Positions 32,901 through 46,700 of a stretch of 64,000 bases of DNA are shown here, piece after piece. The notes beneath the pieces were generated by a model, which ran no database searches, had not been told where the DNA came from, and worked only from the letters and a program-made list of their open reading frames with translations. The position numbers and the translations under genes were made by a program. Origin of the DNA: Tanypteryx hageni (taxonomy: Eukaryota > Arthropoda > Insecta > Odonata > Petaluridae); assembly GCA_028673005.1 (NCBI GenBank), contig CM054118.1, positions 91,798,858-91,862,857 of the forward strand. Direction: 5' to 3'. Numbering within the stretch: position 1 is the first letter of the stretch; every line of letters begins with the position of its first letter.

Positions 32901-34610
32901 TAAAAAGCGGCCGGTAGAATTTAATATGGACATTTTCATGTTTTTTCAGCAAAATTGTGGTCTCAAAACCTTTTCTCATAATGTTTTAACTCAAGTAAAT
33001 TATTTCGAGCTGGTTTTCACTAATGTGAGGCCATAGAATATCTTGGTCACTTGTGATGCAAATTCTCACACAATTGTGGAAAAGAGGGGAGCATATTATC
33101 GAGTGTAATTGATGAACCGATCATTGAGCGAAATTATAACACTCTTTAATGTAAGAGGTTTATCACACTATTAAAACAATGATAAACACGTTTCTTATTT
33201 TTTATCTCCGCCATGCATTTGCGTTAACAGATAATGTAATCAAATTGGAGAAAATTTTATATTTCGTATTTTTGGTGCGAAAACTTGAATAATTTTCAAC
33301 ACCCAAGCGCCGTTGGTCTAAAACTTGGTAAATCCGATTCTCACCGTCATCTGAAATGAAGCTGAACGGCGATGTTGAAAATCCTTAACTACGCATTTTT
33401 TGGTGGTTTTAGTGATAAGTTTCTGTAATTTTAATCTAATCAATAGATAATTGAAAGAGAAAAGTTCCAGTCAACGTACTTACATGCTTAAGTCGTGAGT
33501 AGAGGAGTTAAGTGTGGATATTCCCTCAACTAGCGGAGTTTCTCTCTTTTGGCTTTAGACAAACTACGTACCGTTATCTGCTATACTGTGCAACAAAAGA
33601 AGCGGAAAGCAGACAGTCGCTCAATCATTTTTGACATTCCAGCAGATCTGCAACTTTTGAAGGCTAGCTTTCTTGATTTTTGCCGCAGGAGGTGAACAAC
33701 ATTGACATATTATTCGGGGTGGATATAAGCACGAATATGACATAGAGCCACGATTGTTTTTTGGTATTTTAAATGCCGACAGTACGAAGTACGGCCTGTT
33801 AAAATGTTTAGAATTATACCTTTCACCACAGTTACTCATTCTGAGAAAATAATATGTCTGCACAACAAACAATTGTGCCAACTATTCTTGAAAATATTTA
33901 TTTTCACCGTCCACCTTCACGTTTTTACTGGTGACCATGGCGGACAAATAAAATTCTTAGACTCTTAAGAGGTTTATTTGTCCACGACCAGACTTGGAGA
34001 AAGTTGTCTACTTAGAATGCTTCTTGAATACTGACTGACTGCCTATTTCCCTGCACGTCCGCTAATCACTGCTTCGGAAGTTTCCATGCGACATTTGCAT
34101 GCACATAACGAGTCAACGAAATATTTATTTTCCAGAGAATTCCAAATTAGAAGGAAGATATAGAGTGGAAGGTTAACAAAAGGTGAGAGAAGAGGAGGCA
34201 GTCAGGAAGTTTTTCTCGTAAAAGCTGACGATTGTTTTTAAATCTCATTATTTAATTTTGATAAAGCTGGCAACTTAACAGTACCAATAGAACGGTCAAA
34301 TATCATGGGGAAAACCTCCAGAGGTGGACTTTTTAAAAAAATTGTCTGCGGCCCTTCATAGGGTCGTGACTAAAGTGACCGGATTTCAGATTAGCCTAAT
34401 CGGAACAAACTCTGTTTGCCCCTGGAGCATAGGCAATTTACGGCGACCGACCAGAGCTCAGCTGCTAATTCCGATAAATTGAGACGCTGCACGCCGTCTT
34501 ACGGAGTTCTACACGAATTTACAAACAATGGAAAAAAGGGTTATGTAATCAGTCTTTTAAATTATAAATTACTTAAGGAAAATTCTTCTGTCTAAAAACA
34601 AAGAACAAAT
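32901..34610. other. Intergenic, nothing recognised
   Basis: No supported gene. Small open frames lack motifs. A hAT-like CCAGAGGTGGAC occurs at about 34318. Confidence 0.4.
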
Positions 34611-35331
34611 ATACCGTATTTCTCGGCATATAAGACGCACTTTCTTTCCACAAAAATGACCCCCAAAATCAGCCTGCATCTTATACCCCGGAGGTAAGAT
34701 TATTACAGTTCTCAATACTGACACTAACGAGCAGGGCCGGCGGAAGCGGGCCTGCAAGGCCTGCGTTGCTGGCGGGCGCCAAGCAAGGGGGGCGCCGCTT
34801 CCAAAAAATTCGGCCATAAATGTATCATATTTAATAAATAATAAATACGACACCACACGTCCACACCCACGGAGATTATGGTGCTTTATGGCTTGAATCA
34901 GCACTAGTGATTTCAGTAAGGAAACATAATAGTTGGAAATATATATAAATTAATACATTTTTGAAACTGTTGGCCGACGGTGCTGGGTTTAGCCAAAGTT
35001 AGCTAGCGGACGACTATGCCAGGTAGCGTAATGAGAGTGGGCCTCCAATGGTTCTAACTGAATCCACAGCGTCAATGTACGTATCGCTATCTGCTATGTC
35101 GAATTAACTGCTGCGGTTGTTTTATACGCGACCAGTTTAATAAAATTTTATATCTGTTATCTGCATATCATTCGGTAAGTTGAGACCGTACTTACTTATA
35201 ATTCATGTTTAAATTTATTTGAAAATAATTACAAAATAGACTGTAGCCAACTTGACACATCATCAGAACCAATTGTTGACGAAGAGGCATCCAACCCAAG
35301 TTCATCAGCCAGATTAAATGAGAATATTACA

Positions 35332-38300
35332 ATGACAGATCAAGACCATAAGGAGTTAATTTCTGAACCAGATCTCGAGGTAATTAAAAATTCTTTAAAT
35401 CATGACATGGAAAACGTCTTAAGTGAAGAATCGTTTCGAGATAATTCGGAGAAAGACATTGTTATAAATGATAAATCTTTAGTTAATGGAAAATTAGAAG
35501 ATCCAGCCAAATGGCCAAATATTGACGACAAATTACGAATAGTTTTATCAGAAATGGGACCTATTCAAAAGAAAAATTTAATACATCCGAGAGATACGAA
35601 TGGACGTAAATTTAGCGATACATATTTTAATAAAAAATGGAAAACGGAGAGTTGGTAACACGTACATGGCTTATTTATTCGTTAACCGCAAATTCTGTTT
35701 TCTGTTTTTCTTGTAAACTTTTTACAACTGCTGAGAGTAGTAGCCTCGTAAAAGAATATGATGGCTGGGGAAACATATCCAAAACTTTACATAGACACGA
35801 GACCAGTATGACTCACATGAAAATTTTTTTTTAATGGAAGGAACTTCAGTTGAACCTGAAAAACAGTGGCGGCTCGTGTATAGGCACTGCGGAACTGCAG
35901 CACCCCCTATTTGCACTTGATATTATCGATAACATTTAATATAATGAGTCCTTTTTTCTTTAATTCTTTCTTTATTTTTGTAGTAAAATATATATTCCTT
36001 AAGCTTAATGTCAGTACTTCAGTAGCCATCCCCCAGTTTATGAAAAAGATACAAAAATCTTTGTATGGAACTGTGCGCTTCACAGTGCCAGCGACGTGGT
36101 GTTTGACTGTTGTGCGCATGCGCACATAGGAGGGGGGGTGGGGAGGAAGGCGGGACTGCCAGGTAGAGAGAGCACTGTTGCTCTCGCAGTGCCGGCTCTG
36201 ATGGTGGAAGGAAGTTTTTTTTTACTCAGCGTGTGTTGTGCTTAAAAACCGTGTACCATATTCTTGAATGTGATAAAGTGTAGAAGAGTGTAGAATTAGA
36301 TTATTATTCTGCTTCCAGCTATTCTATTTGATTCATTTTTTTCGGTTCTTTTATGGATTTCATTTTTAAATGAATAGATCAAGCTTGAACTGTAACAATT
36401 TAAGTTAAAGTAAGTAAAAAATGTTTGGTTTTTTTGTTAAGATTTTATCAAGTTCCTGAATAAATTTTCTTTTTATACATGTTTTTTTCCTTTTACACAA
36501 TTTTAAAACAAAGGCTAAAAATTTTCTGGAGCACTAATTTTGGGTACGAGCCGCCACTGCTGAAAAATAAAATAACTATTGACTTTCAAACACAAAACAT
36601 GTACGGAATGGAAAAAAACATTGGTCAAATGTTTTAGAAAGATTGATTGAAATAGTAAAATTCCTTGGTGGCCAACATTTAGCATTTCGAGAATCATCAG
36701 ATACATTGTATCAAAAGAATAACGGAAACTTTTTAAAATTAGTCGAACTGTTTGCTAAGTTTGACCCGGTTATGAAAACCTACGTTGAAAGAGCTCTACG
36801 GCAAAAAGGTTGCGTTCACTATTTAAATGAAATATTGCAAATTTTAGGCAATGGAATAAGGGATAAAATTTTATTGTCAATTCGAAAGGCTAAATACTAT
36901 TCAATGATCTTGGACTGCACACCTGGCGCATGTAAAACAGAACAGATGAGTATTATCATACGTTTTGTTTTCTACACCGATGGAAAAGTCGAAATCAGGG
37001 AAAACTTTTTAGGTTTTGCGGAAGCTGATGACTCTACAGGCCACGGTTTATACGAAACCATAATTAAATTATTGGAAAAATGGGACATTCCCATTGAGGA
37101 TATATGGGGTGAAGGGTACGACAATGGAGCGAATATGAAAGGGAAAAGAAATGGGCTTCAAAGTTTGCTCTTAAATACAAATCCTCGTGCCTTTTACGTT
37201 CCCTGTGCTGCTCATACTCTAAATTTAATGATAAATGACGTAGCAAAAGTTAATGCAGACACAATTAGTTTTTTTGCAACTGTGCAAGAATTATATAATT
37301 TCTTTTCATCTTCTCCAAAGCGTTGGACAATTCTTTTAAAGAACATCCCAAACTTAACATTAAAGCAGCTTTCAGACACCCGATGGGAAAGTAGAATTGA
37401 AGCAATCCGGCCTCCACGATATCAAATAGGAGAAATTTATGACGCGCTCTATGAAATTATGGACAACTTCAATAAAGAAATACAACATGAAGCACAAAGT
37501 TTGTGTGTTAAAATAAAAGATTATAAATTTATTTGCTCCTTGATAATTTGGCATGATATTCTTAATAGAATAAATCCTGTCAGCAAACAACTTCAAGATA
37601 AAAATATGCACATTGCACTTGTCTTAGAATCAATCGGCAATTAAAAATCATTCGTATTGGAATATCGATCAAATTCAAATTACAAGGATGTTTTTGAAAC
37701 GGCAAAAAAACTTAGTGAAGATGTGGATGGAGGACCAGAATTTAAATCTATAGTTGAAGTTCGCCGAAGAAAAAAGAAACGTCAATTTCAATATGAACAT
37801 CATGACGAATCACCGCAAACGCCAAAAGATAGATTCAGAGTCAATGTTTTTATACGATTTTGGATACTGCTTGGGCATCTTTGAATGGACGTTTTGAACA
37901 ACTGAAAATCCATAGTGATCATTTCAGTTTCTTACATAATTTCTCAGAAATTGATAATGAAAATCTAGGAAAAAACTGTGATGATTTAGAGAATCTTTTA
38001 AAATATGGTGATAACAAAGATATAAATGGTACAGAACTCTATGACGAGATAGTTGCTTATAAAGACATTTTCAGTAATGATAAATTAAAAATTCAAAACC
38101 CTTTTGATGTTCTTCAGTTTATTGTATCTAATAATTTATCCTTTCCTAACTTAACGATTGCTTTGAGAATATTATTGACCATTCCTGTTAGTGTAGCAAG
38201 CAGTAAATGTTCATTTACTAAATTAAAATTAATTAAGACATATTTACGAACGAGTATTTCACAAGAGAGGCTTGTAAACCTTGCATTAATAGCGATTGAA

Positions 38301-38384
38301 AATGATGTATGTGCTGAATTAGATGTAAAGGAAATTATTTCTAATTTTGTAACTATGAAATCAAGAAAAATAAAAATTTTTTGA
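35332..38384 (+). pseudogene. hAT transposase (ZMYM1-like) pseudogene
   Basis: DNA transposase pieces in order: N-terminus 35332-35658 (DPAKWPNIDDKLRIVL, GPIQKKN); TTF-type zinc finger segment 35637-35834 (VFCFSCKLF, then LHRHETSMTH); central DUF4371/RNase H-like part 36643-37644 (ILDCTPGACKTEQMSIIIRF, GEGYDNGANMKGKRNGLQS, CAAHTLNLMINDVAK, SDTRWESR); C-terminus to 38384 with the dimerisation block (SVASSKCSFTKLKLIKTYLR). Lesions: a frameshift near 35640, a TAA near 35835, the MITE insertion, an in-frame TAA at 37642-37644, and a frameshift near 37855. The central block is well preserved, so death is fairly recent. Confidence 0.85.
35865..36559. mobile_element. hAT-type MITE inserted in the hAT transposase
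   Basis: The 695-bp element has 14-bp inverted ends CAGTGGCGGCTCGT/ACGAGCCGCCACTG and a perfect 8-bp duplication CTGAAAAA (35857-35864 and 36560-36567). No coding potential is recognised. Confidence 0.9.
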
Positions 38385-39617
38385 ATAAACTTGTATCAAA
38401 TAAAATTTCATATTTATTTATTTATTCTAATATTCTATTCATGTTATACTAAAATGTGCAACGTATCTTCGAAGATTTTTTTCTAAAGGGGCGCTCACAG
38501 CTATTTTGCAGACGGGCGCTGAACAACCTAGCGCCGGCCCCGCTAACGAGCACACTCATCCCAAAAATGAAATAATTGGCAGTCATTCGTTGCAAAAACA
38601 AAATATACATTATTAATAATGAAAATTTTGTTAATATATACAATAATACCTTATGCAACGTGAATTCCGAGGTCGCATTTTCATTATTACGTTTTAATAC
38701 ATGCCGTGATTACAATTTCGGCGCATTTGCAATGTTTTAGTTCCTAATGAGCCCGTTGAATAGTGCGATTAATGCTACGGAACAGTAGAATTCGTGTAGA
38801 TGCCATAAATATTTTATACATATCTAGGATTAATAACGTTACGTGTATTGATATCGAAATGGCTACACTATTAGTTAAGCTTCAAGCGATTCAATACGCA
38901 AAAATGCACGGAAACCGAGCAGCAGCACGTCATTTTGGTCCACCTACCACAGAAAAAAACGATCTGTGAATGGAGAAAACGAGGAAAAACTGAAAAAGAT
39001 GGAATAAGAGAAACATAGCCTTCGTAAGGTTGGTCTTAAATGGCCATAACTAGAGGAGGAAGTGATTGATAGTAGAAAAGAGGAAGTTTGCTATTGCTGT
39101 ATCGATCAAAATCGTAATGTACGAGCAGAGACGGCCCGACAGTTTTCTCGAGTGTGGGCAAGAATGATTTTGGCCGCCCCTAATACAAGTCACTTTATAC
39201 CCATCAGCACACGAAGGGAAGAATTCAAAATTACACGATTTTGCTCCATGAAGTTCAAACCAGCAGTTTTGTTAGCATTTATTACAAAAAATCTTGTACT
39301 TGTAAATTCAGTAGAAATATAATTTTCAATATATTCAATTAAAAGGAATTCGCGTAAATATTTACACACGGAAATGAACCGAGAAATAAAAACAAACAAC
39401 GAAAAATGAATAGTTGGAATTACATAAATTTTTTAATCGATTGCAGCCAAGTACGATATTTCTTAAGGTATTTATGTAAAGATGTGTATACGTAATATGT
39501 ATAAATAATAAAATGTACACATTAAAAAATGGATCAAAGATTTAAGTTAAATACATTCTTAGAATAATACAATCTTAGATGGCGAAAATAAATAAAGTTA
39601 TAGAACTATCTTCCTGG

Positions 39618-40380
39618 TTATAATGCAGCAAAATCTCGAATCGTTTCTTCAAAATCTAAATTATCGGATATATTTTCTATGGAAATTGTTTTCAACGCAT
39701 CTAATCGCTCCTGTGAAATGATGGAACGCAAATAATTGTTTATTAATTTTAGCTCGGAAAACGAACGGTCTCCGGCAGCAACTGTCACTGGCAGATTTAA
39801 TAAAGCTATCAATGCTATAAAAAGATTAGGAAATAAAAATTTATGATTGTTTTCACATATGTAGAGTAACATTTCTTTGGGAGAAGTTTTCGGAATCCTT
39901 CTGGACGTGGCTTTTAATTCATCGAAAAGTCAAGAGCTACTATGTTTCTTTCCGTGCCATCTGTTATCCTGGCTTCCAAATTCATGAAACATTTCCTAAA
40001 ATAATCATCTTCAAAATTACTTAAATTCTCTAAATTGAATCAAAAGCCAAAAACGGAACTGTATTCTTCTAACTGCTAAAATCTTTCAGAGACGGATGGA
40101 ATTGCTGTATCAAAAATGGAGTTAAAGAAGTTAACTGTAAATTGCTTCTCAGAATCGTTGATTGGGTCATCGGATGTTTCATACACAAACTGTGCTTTTG
40201 TACGACAGCTTCTTTCATTCCTCCTTGTGGAAAGTCTGCTGTTAAACCCAAATCTTCACCAAATTTACCAGCTATTTCTTTTACTTTGAAGAAATTTTCA
40301 TACGTTTTATATGTTTCTGCAGAAACCACTATGGAAAAATCTACTCGGAAACTGTAGTAGACTAAATTAGGCAAAAATTG
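39618..40380 (-). pseudogene. hAT transposase C-terminal fragment, minus strand
   Basis: Codons 39872-39618 read FIALIALLNLPVTVAAGDRSFSELKLINNYLR then SQERLDALKTISIEN (described in pieces), the dimerisation region of ZMYM1-like hAT transposases. Upstream on the same strand (40374-40069) is a further hAT-like segment (ETYKTYENFFKVKEI) in another frame. It lacks the zinc finger and catalytic parts and differs in sequence from the copy at 38200-38380, so it is a separate, older element. Confidence 0.7.
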
Positions 40381-40484
40381 TCACACTTGTGGTGATTTGC
40401 CTGTGCTTTTAAAATTTGCGTGGCCCGAGCAAACTTTTCTGGATGGGCTCCTTATTTGCATTTCTATATTGACCATCATTTATG

Positions 40485-40486
<2 letters not shown>

Positions 40487-40538
<52 letters not shown>

Positions 40539-40540
40539 CA
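40487..40540. repeat. (TA)n microsatellite
   Basis: More than 45 bp of alternating TA, ending TACATACACA. Confidence 0.95.
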
Positions 40541-40700
40541 CAGGCCCTACGAAAGTGGGGGGGAGGCAGGAGGGCAATTTGACCCGGGCCTCAAATTTTG
40601 GCACTTGTTCAGAGATGGATTTTTGCACAGGTGCATAAAGCTCAATCTGGGGGCCTCGTCAAAAAGAGGGCCTCAGCAAATGTCGATTTTAGCCTAAAAC
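40541..40700 (+). mobile_element. hAT-like terminal fragment
   Basis: CAGGCCCTACGAAAGTGGGG with a G-rich continuation and GGGCCTC repeats near 40590 and 40650-40675 resembles hAT termini. No partner end was identified. Confidence 0.4.
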
Positions 40701-42086
40701 CTTGTTCATCTTCTTTCCGAAAAGCTTAAGTGACATTGCATATAACCCAGATTTTTTATAAATAATTAATAAATTTGCAGAAACAAAACCTAGAAAAGCA
40801 TTTCTTAAATATAAAATTATTCAAATAATTTATTAGCTTATATATTTATATATTTATTTATTTATCTTTTTATCCATCGAAATATCAACAATGAATGTCG
40901 AATAGGACATGCCAAAAAAAAATATAAAATACGATTTTCTTACTTTGTTCTTACAGGATGTTCAAGCATCACGTTACCCAACTTTCCTAGTTTTTGATGA
41001 CCGATATAATCCTGCATGACCCTCAATTAGATCTTCCTCTCTCCTCTTATGTGATGAACAGAATTTTTAATTTTGCATTCTTTTTTTTCTCTAGAGGGCC
41101 ATTTCACTGTAAGCAAAACATTTTTTCGGATTATATCTTTTCAGGGCTGGATTTTGGTGTTCGTAGGTCCTAGGCACTTTTATTCTGAAATGTGCTAAAA
41201 AGGGGTAAAACGTTTCTTCTATTTTAACACTTTGACTGTGAATCACGTCAATTAACGTGACTCAAATGTCAACTATTATAAATGATAAACCACCTCAATT
41301 GACGGAGCGACCATCACTTTGGTACTTCTAGTTTCTAGAACAGCCACTATATAGCGTATGCATATGCGTATACATAATGTTCCATAAATTTAAAATAATT
41401 TTGGGCATATCAGAATTGTATAATGTATTTCTTTGTCATACAATTTCTATTCGCCCAAAATTATTTCTCCTCTCTGGAACACTCAATTATGCTAATTTTA
41501 TATTTATTGCTTACTTTTAGTGCATTTAAAAGTCAGTTTCATTAATTTTTATTTCAATTTTAACTTGATACTTAACTCACGCATACTTATCATATTTGAT
41601 GGACAATTACGCTAGTACAAAATAAATATGCAGTAATAGGAAAAGCTATAAAATCAAGGTACATGAACAATAAAGGATGAATGACAATATCATAGACATT
41701 TGGCTTTACAAGATGGAAAGTTGAGCAAATGAATGATGCCTTAAATTGCGCATTAAGCTTAAACTGAAATTTGACATTTGAGAAGGAAAAAAATCCTGTC
41801 CTTGATCAACAAACCCACTTTCTGGAAAGGTGCTTTAACCAACTAAGCTGTCAATCCAGCATGATTCTCCATTCTCGAATTGGTATATTTACGGTGAAGA
41901 ATTGCTAAGTAGTAAACCTTCATCACTCAACTTCCTCAAAGAGGCATTGTGGAAAATACCCTTACTTAATTTCAAGAAAGTGTGATCACTTCAAATAACA
42001 AGATGGAAAGTTGAGGAAACGATATCTTATGCAATTGCACATAAAGCTTAAACTGGAATTTGGCTATAAGATGAGTGACATTGTAT
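40701..42086. repeat. Intergenic DNA with a diverged direct repeat
   Basis: CAAGATGGAAAGTTGAG followed by ATTAAGCTTAAACTG-like sequence occurs near 41708-41790 and again near 41998-42062 in direct orientation. The rest shows nothing recognised. Confidence 0.5.
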
Positions 42087-43250
42087 CGTATTTACCCGTG
42101 TAATACCTGCACTTTTTTCCCCAAAAGTTCCCATCAAAAAAGGAGGGTGCAGACATAACACAAGATTTGCCCATTCATCTGCTGAGAGCAGGCCATCCGC
42201 AAAATGTCTACTCAATATCGCATGCCTGACATTTTTTCGGTAGACGCAATATGCAGTGCATTTTATTTCATTGATTTTTAACCAAGATATTTTTTTAAAT
42301 GCATGGAATAATATAAAAAGCATGGTATTTATCAGGTTTTAAAAATTCCTTGCCAGCCGTCAGTAGTAAACCTAAATCACATAAATGTTCTATGTGAATA
42401 GACATGTCAGAGTTCATTCTCATAGAAAAGGTGATGCAAGAGAAATAAACAACTGAACTGCATATATTTTTCATTAAATACAAATGAATTCTGTTCAATT
42501 GCCTTGTAATTCATGACATGCTCAAATCACATTTTGCTGTAACTGCATTTTTTTGGGGTTTGTTACGCAATCCTAAAAGAATATACTTTTATTACTCTGT
42601 ATAAAAGCAAAGAACACAATCTTGTGATGGAATTGTGTCACTAAATAGCTGTTGGAGTTGTTCGTTTGTGCTTTCTGAGTAAGTGATACATTTTATCCGC
42701 AGAAACGTGAGAAACGCTTCTATGTAACTGAGTCATAGTGCATCTAGTGACAGGTTTATTTTTGGTATTGTGTGATGTCTGGAGGATTTATTTTGAGCAT
42801 GAACGGTTTATGTTCATTTTTGTAAAATTCGCTTTTTCTAGGTGAAAAATGGCTGAGTTGGCATGATTTCGCAAAATAAGTGAAAATTGCTCATTTAAAA
42901 TTAAATAACTTGAGAATGAGTAACGGCTCAAAATTGAACTTTTCCATGAATTTAGACTCTAAAATAGGTTTTCAAGTTCTCCGTGTAATATAATGACAAT
43001 GGATGCCAATTTTTCATGATTATGTACGTTAATAAAGTACTAAAAATAATTTTTAGAAGTCACTTCTTAAATATTTGCTTTTTGCAGTAAATGTATTATC
43101 AAACTCTGCTTCAGGTCGATTATTCAACTGATGTTGACGTAAAATACCAACATCAAAATTTCGGACATTACACGAATTCGTTTTTTTTCAGATTTTTAGC
43201 TCTAAAAATGGGGGCATTACACACGTGCGGGTATTACACTAGTAAATACG
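42087..43250. mobile_element. Inverted-repeat element with CGTATTTAC ends
   Basis: The left end CGTATTTACCCGTGTAATAC and the reverse complement of the right end CGTATTTACTAGTGTAATAC agree at most positions over about 28 bp. The 1.16-kb interior has no recognised transposase. The target duplication is unclear, so the superfamily is open. Confidence 0.65.
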
Positions 43251-43745
43251 GCAGATAAACGCCATTTGAGAGGGATATGCTTAACACTTTAAAAACCAGT
43301 ACAAGAACAGGAAAATTTTTTGATATAATAATCAATGCATCATGTGAAAGACTTCGTCTTTTCTGAAGTACAATGAAATGAAATTGTTTTGTATATTATT
43401 TTTAATAAAAATAAAATAAAATATTTACAAAGTTTATACACTAAATCACTATACATTATTATCAATTATGTATTCATAAGCATCACTGGCGAATTTAATT
43501 TTCTCATAATCTATACATTTTCAGCAGAAAGGGAAAAATATTTTCCTGAGAGTTTTCAGTGAAACAATGTTACAGATCTGATATCTCAGGTGCTTGACAA
43601 ATATATAAGTAAAACTGCAGTCCAAGCCATGAAATTAATACATAATATATCCTCAAGAGGGGTTGAAAAAACAGACCAATACCATCATTTTCTTCACCAA
43701 CTTTCAGGATTAAGTATGATTGAGAGGACAAGAGCATTATTAAAA

Positions 43746-46700
43746 TTATTCCACTTGGCGAAGACGTGCAAGACGTTGAGTGAGTTCATCCTGCTCTTGT
43801 GAAACTTGAGTGGATGCTCCAATTGTACTTGTGGCTCCCTGGGGAAGCTGTAGATTCAAGTCCAAACTGCCAAAGTAACCGTGAATAACTTATGAATATC
43901 AACATTAAGGTATTTTAGAGTTAATATTTCACTGATTCTAATTACACAAAAATTAGTCACTATCTTTAGATGGCTTTGTTGAAACTAAACAATATTACAT
44001 TTGAGTTAAAATTATTCAAACTATAATTCACTAAGCTCTGTGGAATTTCATTATATAAAGTAATGAAAATCAAACTTTTCACTGAATAACTTACTTTAAT
44101 TCCACATAATAAACATTTATCATGGAATTAAACATGTCATTCAGTGAAAAAAATTCCATTCCTTTAACCAAACTCATTAGAACCAAGGGTGGTTATGATA
44201 AATAAAAATCCAGATAACTGCACATTACTCCAAAAACAAATAACATTTTGTATTTTAGAAATTAATTCAGTAATTAACAAAAATAAATGCATTATGTAAA
44301 ATATAATTTACTTGATTTAAAGATGACTTTTTCTAGCTAAACCTTATAGTAAAACAAAGATATCAAGAAAAAATATGAACTAAATTGTTCTATAAATAAA
44401 ATATTTAATTTTCTAAATTTGTATTGAATAGTTAGAAATATGGAGAATCATAATATTACTTATTAATTTACTCCACAGGCAAACTTATGATTTATACTAT
44501 AAACAGTAGGTATCAATTTTTTAAAACTGAGAATAAAAATTTGATAAACTTATAAAATTTATCATACATTTTAAGGATGTTAAGGAGAGAATTCAAATTC
44601 TTGCAAAGAAAAACTTTTATGCAGCAACACTTTCTCTGTATGACACTGTACATATATTTTTGGGATGTATGTCTGTGCTCACGGAATTTTTTTCTGAGCA
44701 TTATAGTTAATGCTTATTTAGAAGATTAACCCTAATTGCTATATTAAAGCAAAGAAAAGCAGCACAATGCAGGCCGATAATAAATGAGCGAACTTTTTCT
44801 TTAAGAATTGGCTTAATAATTCCAAAATATGTGACCAAAATTACAAGATATTTCTTCCTCTAATTCATGTTTTCACTCAGTCCCTCTTCTTAAACAACAT
44901 ACAATCATAAATAGGTAACTCTACAAGTCAATGATCAGCTAATGCACTTACCCAGCCTCATCAGCCACTTGTTGCATAAGATTTTCGACATCATTCAGTG
45001 GCACACTTGTTGTGGTTGTCTGTGACATGGCATTCTCCATGTAAGAACTCTGCACATCAAGGTCCTCAAATTGATTCTCAAACTTATCCATAAGTGATGA
45101 TATCTTCTCCAGGTTCATGGACTTCATTGCTACGTCCATTGCTTTAACCACACCAGTCATTGATTGTGTAACCTGCACAGAAACATGAGTGCCTCTACTG
45201 TATAAAAATTAGAAATGTATTTGCTTCTATTTCATAGGTTCTAAAGACAATGGAAACTCATCGAGTTCATTTAAATTATTAAAAAGGAAAATTTATAAAT
45301 TTGCTAGTATTTAAACAAATACAATGATGCAGCGCATAAAAACAACACACAACAGATCAAATGAAAATTATTGAGTTTGCTTGGTGATTTCAAACTGACC
45401 AATTCTTTTCCCAATAGTCTTAAATAAGGTCGGGAAAACAAATGTACATTTCTGCAACAAATCTGTTAACATCAGAGGTTATTCACCAATGGAAAATTCT
45501 ACTAAGGGTACTTTCCTGTTCTCCACCCGCAAATTGTGAACGGCGAGATATGGAACAATGTGGTGCTGTAAGTGACGAGAAATGGAACTACAGTGCAACC
45601 CCTATAATCTGAACCCATGGTAATCCGAACTGTTTTTCAACATCGGGTGCAAAGTGTCGGTTAAGCAAAGCGAGCATCGGAAAGTGAAATTTGAAGCTTT
45701 TATTTGTAACAAAGTCAAGCACAGATGGCCACTACCAACGCCTATTGTGGCTGAATAGATAATTCTGTGAAACATTGTTTTAAAAGGAATGAGTGATATC
45801 AGCATGGCTGGTCGTGCCAATATCGCTCATTCCTACTGCCGCAGCCTAGTGTGGAGTACAATTTTCCCGTCCATCAACGTGGATCTCTCACAGTCATTTT
45901 AGTGAACTAGTATAAGTACATTAATTGCTGTTTTAGTTACTGAAATTTAATACATAATAGATTTTTTCCTCGTTATTTTACATGAATCTTGATTTTTACT
46001 CTTTTTCTGTTAATGAATTCAGGTGTTATTTAGAGACTTACGGACAAACCAAACACAATCGATGCAGAATTTCAATTGAAGAGGTTAGTTTCGATTTCTA
46101 TTTAAACCTTTTATTTCGTCAGCTGTGTGAGCACGCATATAAGAACCTAGTGAAAGGAATAAAACAAAAAAAGATGGATGACTATTTACCTACTTGAACA
46201 AGATGTAATTATGTGTATAAATTTTCAGTTTTTACTGTGGAAATGTACCTACTATACATTATATTTTTTTCTTAAAAACATGGTTATTTACTTAGAATCC
46301 AGTAATCCGAACACACCCCTGCATTAATTGGTTCAGATTATAGAGGTTGCACTGTACACGGAAGTTGCTTTGAGTTTTTGGCAGCTAGATTCGTTCTATT
46401 TCCTCCATCCAAGCTGGGTTAGTTGGTGGTTGGTTCATTTTATTTCCAGCACTCAGGTTGGATTGCTTTGTATGTAAGCATAGCAACGTATGAAAGCAGT
46501 TAAGGAGGGGTATGGGAGGGAGTACAACAGAGATTGAAGTCGTGCTAGAGATTATTCAAGTTGTGCTGGGAACCTGCGGTGCCGACTAAATGTCACCCTC
46601 TCAGTGCCAGTGGAGAGTGGGTGCCCGCAGTAGAGCAAACGCCGTAAAACTTAAAAAAAAAACTCAAAGCAATCTCCACGTAGTTTTATTTCTCACCACT

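Larger units (their letters stand above)
34732..38542 (+). mobile_element. ZMYM1-type hAT transposon with perfect 8-bp target duplication
   Basis: The 3811-bp element has short TIRs (CAGGGCCGGCGG at left; the right end reads CGGGGCCGGCGC on the minus strand). It is flanked on both sides by CTAACGAG (34724-34731 and 38543-38550). It carries a + strand transposase in several frames and a 695-bp MITE insertion at 35865-36559. Confidence 0.9.
34611..39170 (+). mobile_element. Pogo-like element with TATAAGACGCAC end, split by a hAT insertion
   Basis: Left terminal sequence ATACCGTATTTCTCGGCATA then TAAGACGCAC lies at about 34616-34645. After the hAT (34732-38542), the same element appears to resume at 38551. 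At about 38860-38970 the + strand encodes KLQAIQYAKMHGNRAAARHF followed by a tryptophan/arginine helix, the psq-like helix-turn-helix start of pogo-type transposases. Further stop-ridden matches run to about 39170. A right terminus was not found. Confidence 0.55.

Noticed and set aside
35907..36129. Overlapping frames on both strands near 36.0 kb
   Set aside because: They lie inside the 695-bp MITE, which has no coding function.
40450..40700. Open frames across the (TA)n tract encoding YIYIYI
   Set aside because: Microsatellite translation, not a gene.
43590..43802. 70-codon + strand frame over the CHMP1 last exon
   Set aside because: Overlaps the opposite strand of the verified CHMP1 C-terminus and its 3' UTR; chance frame.
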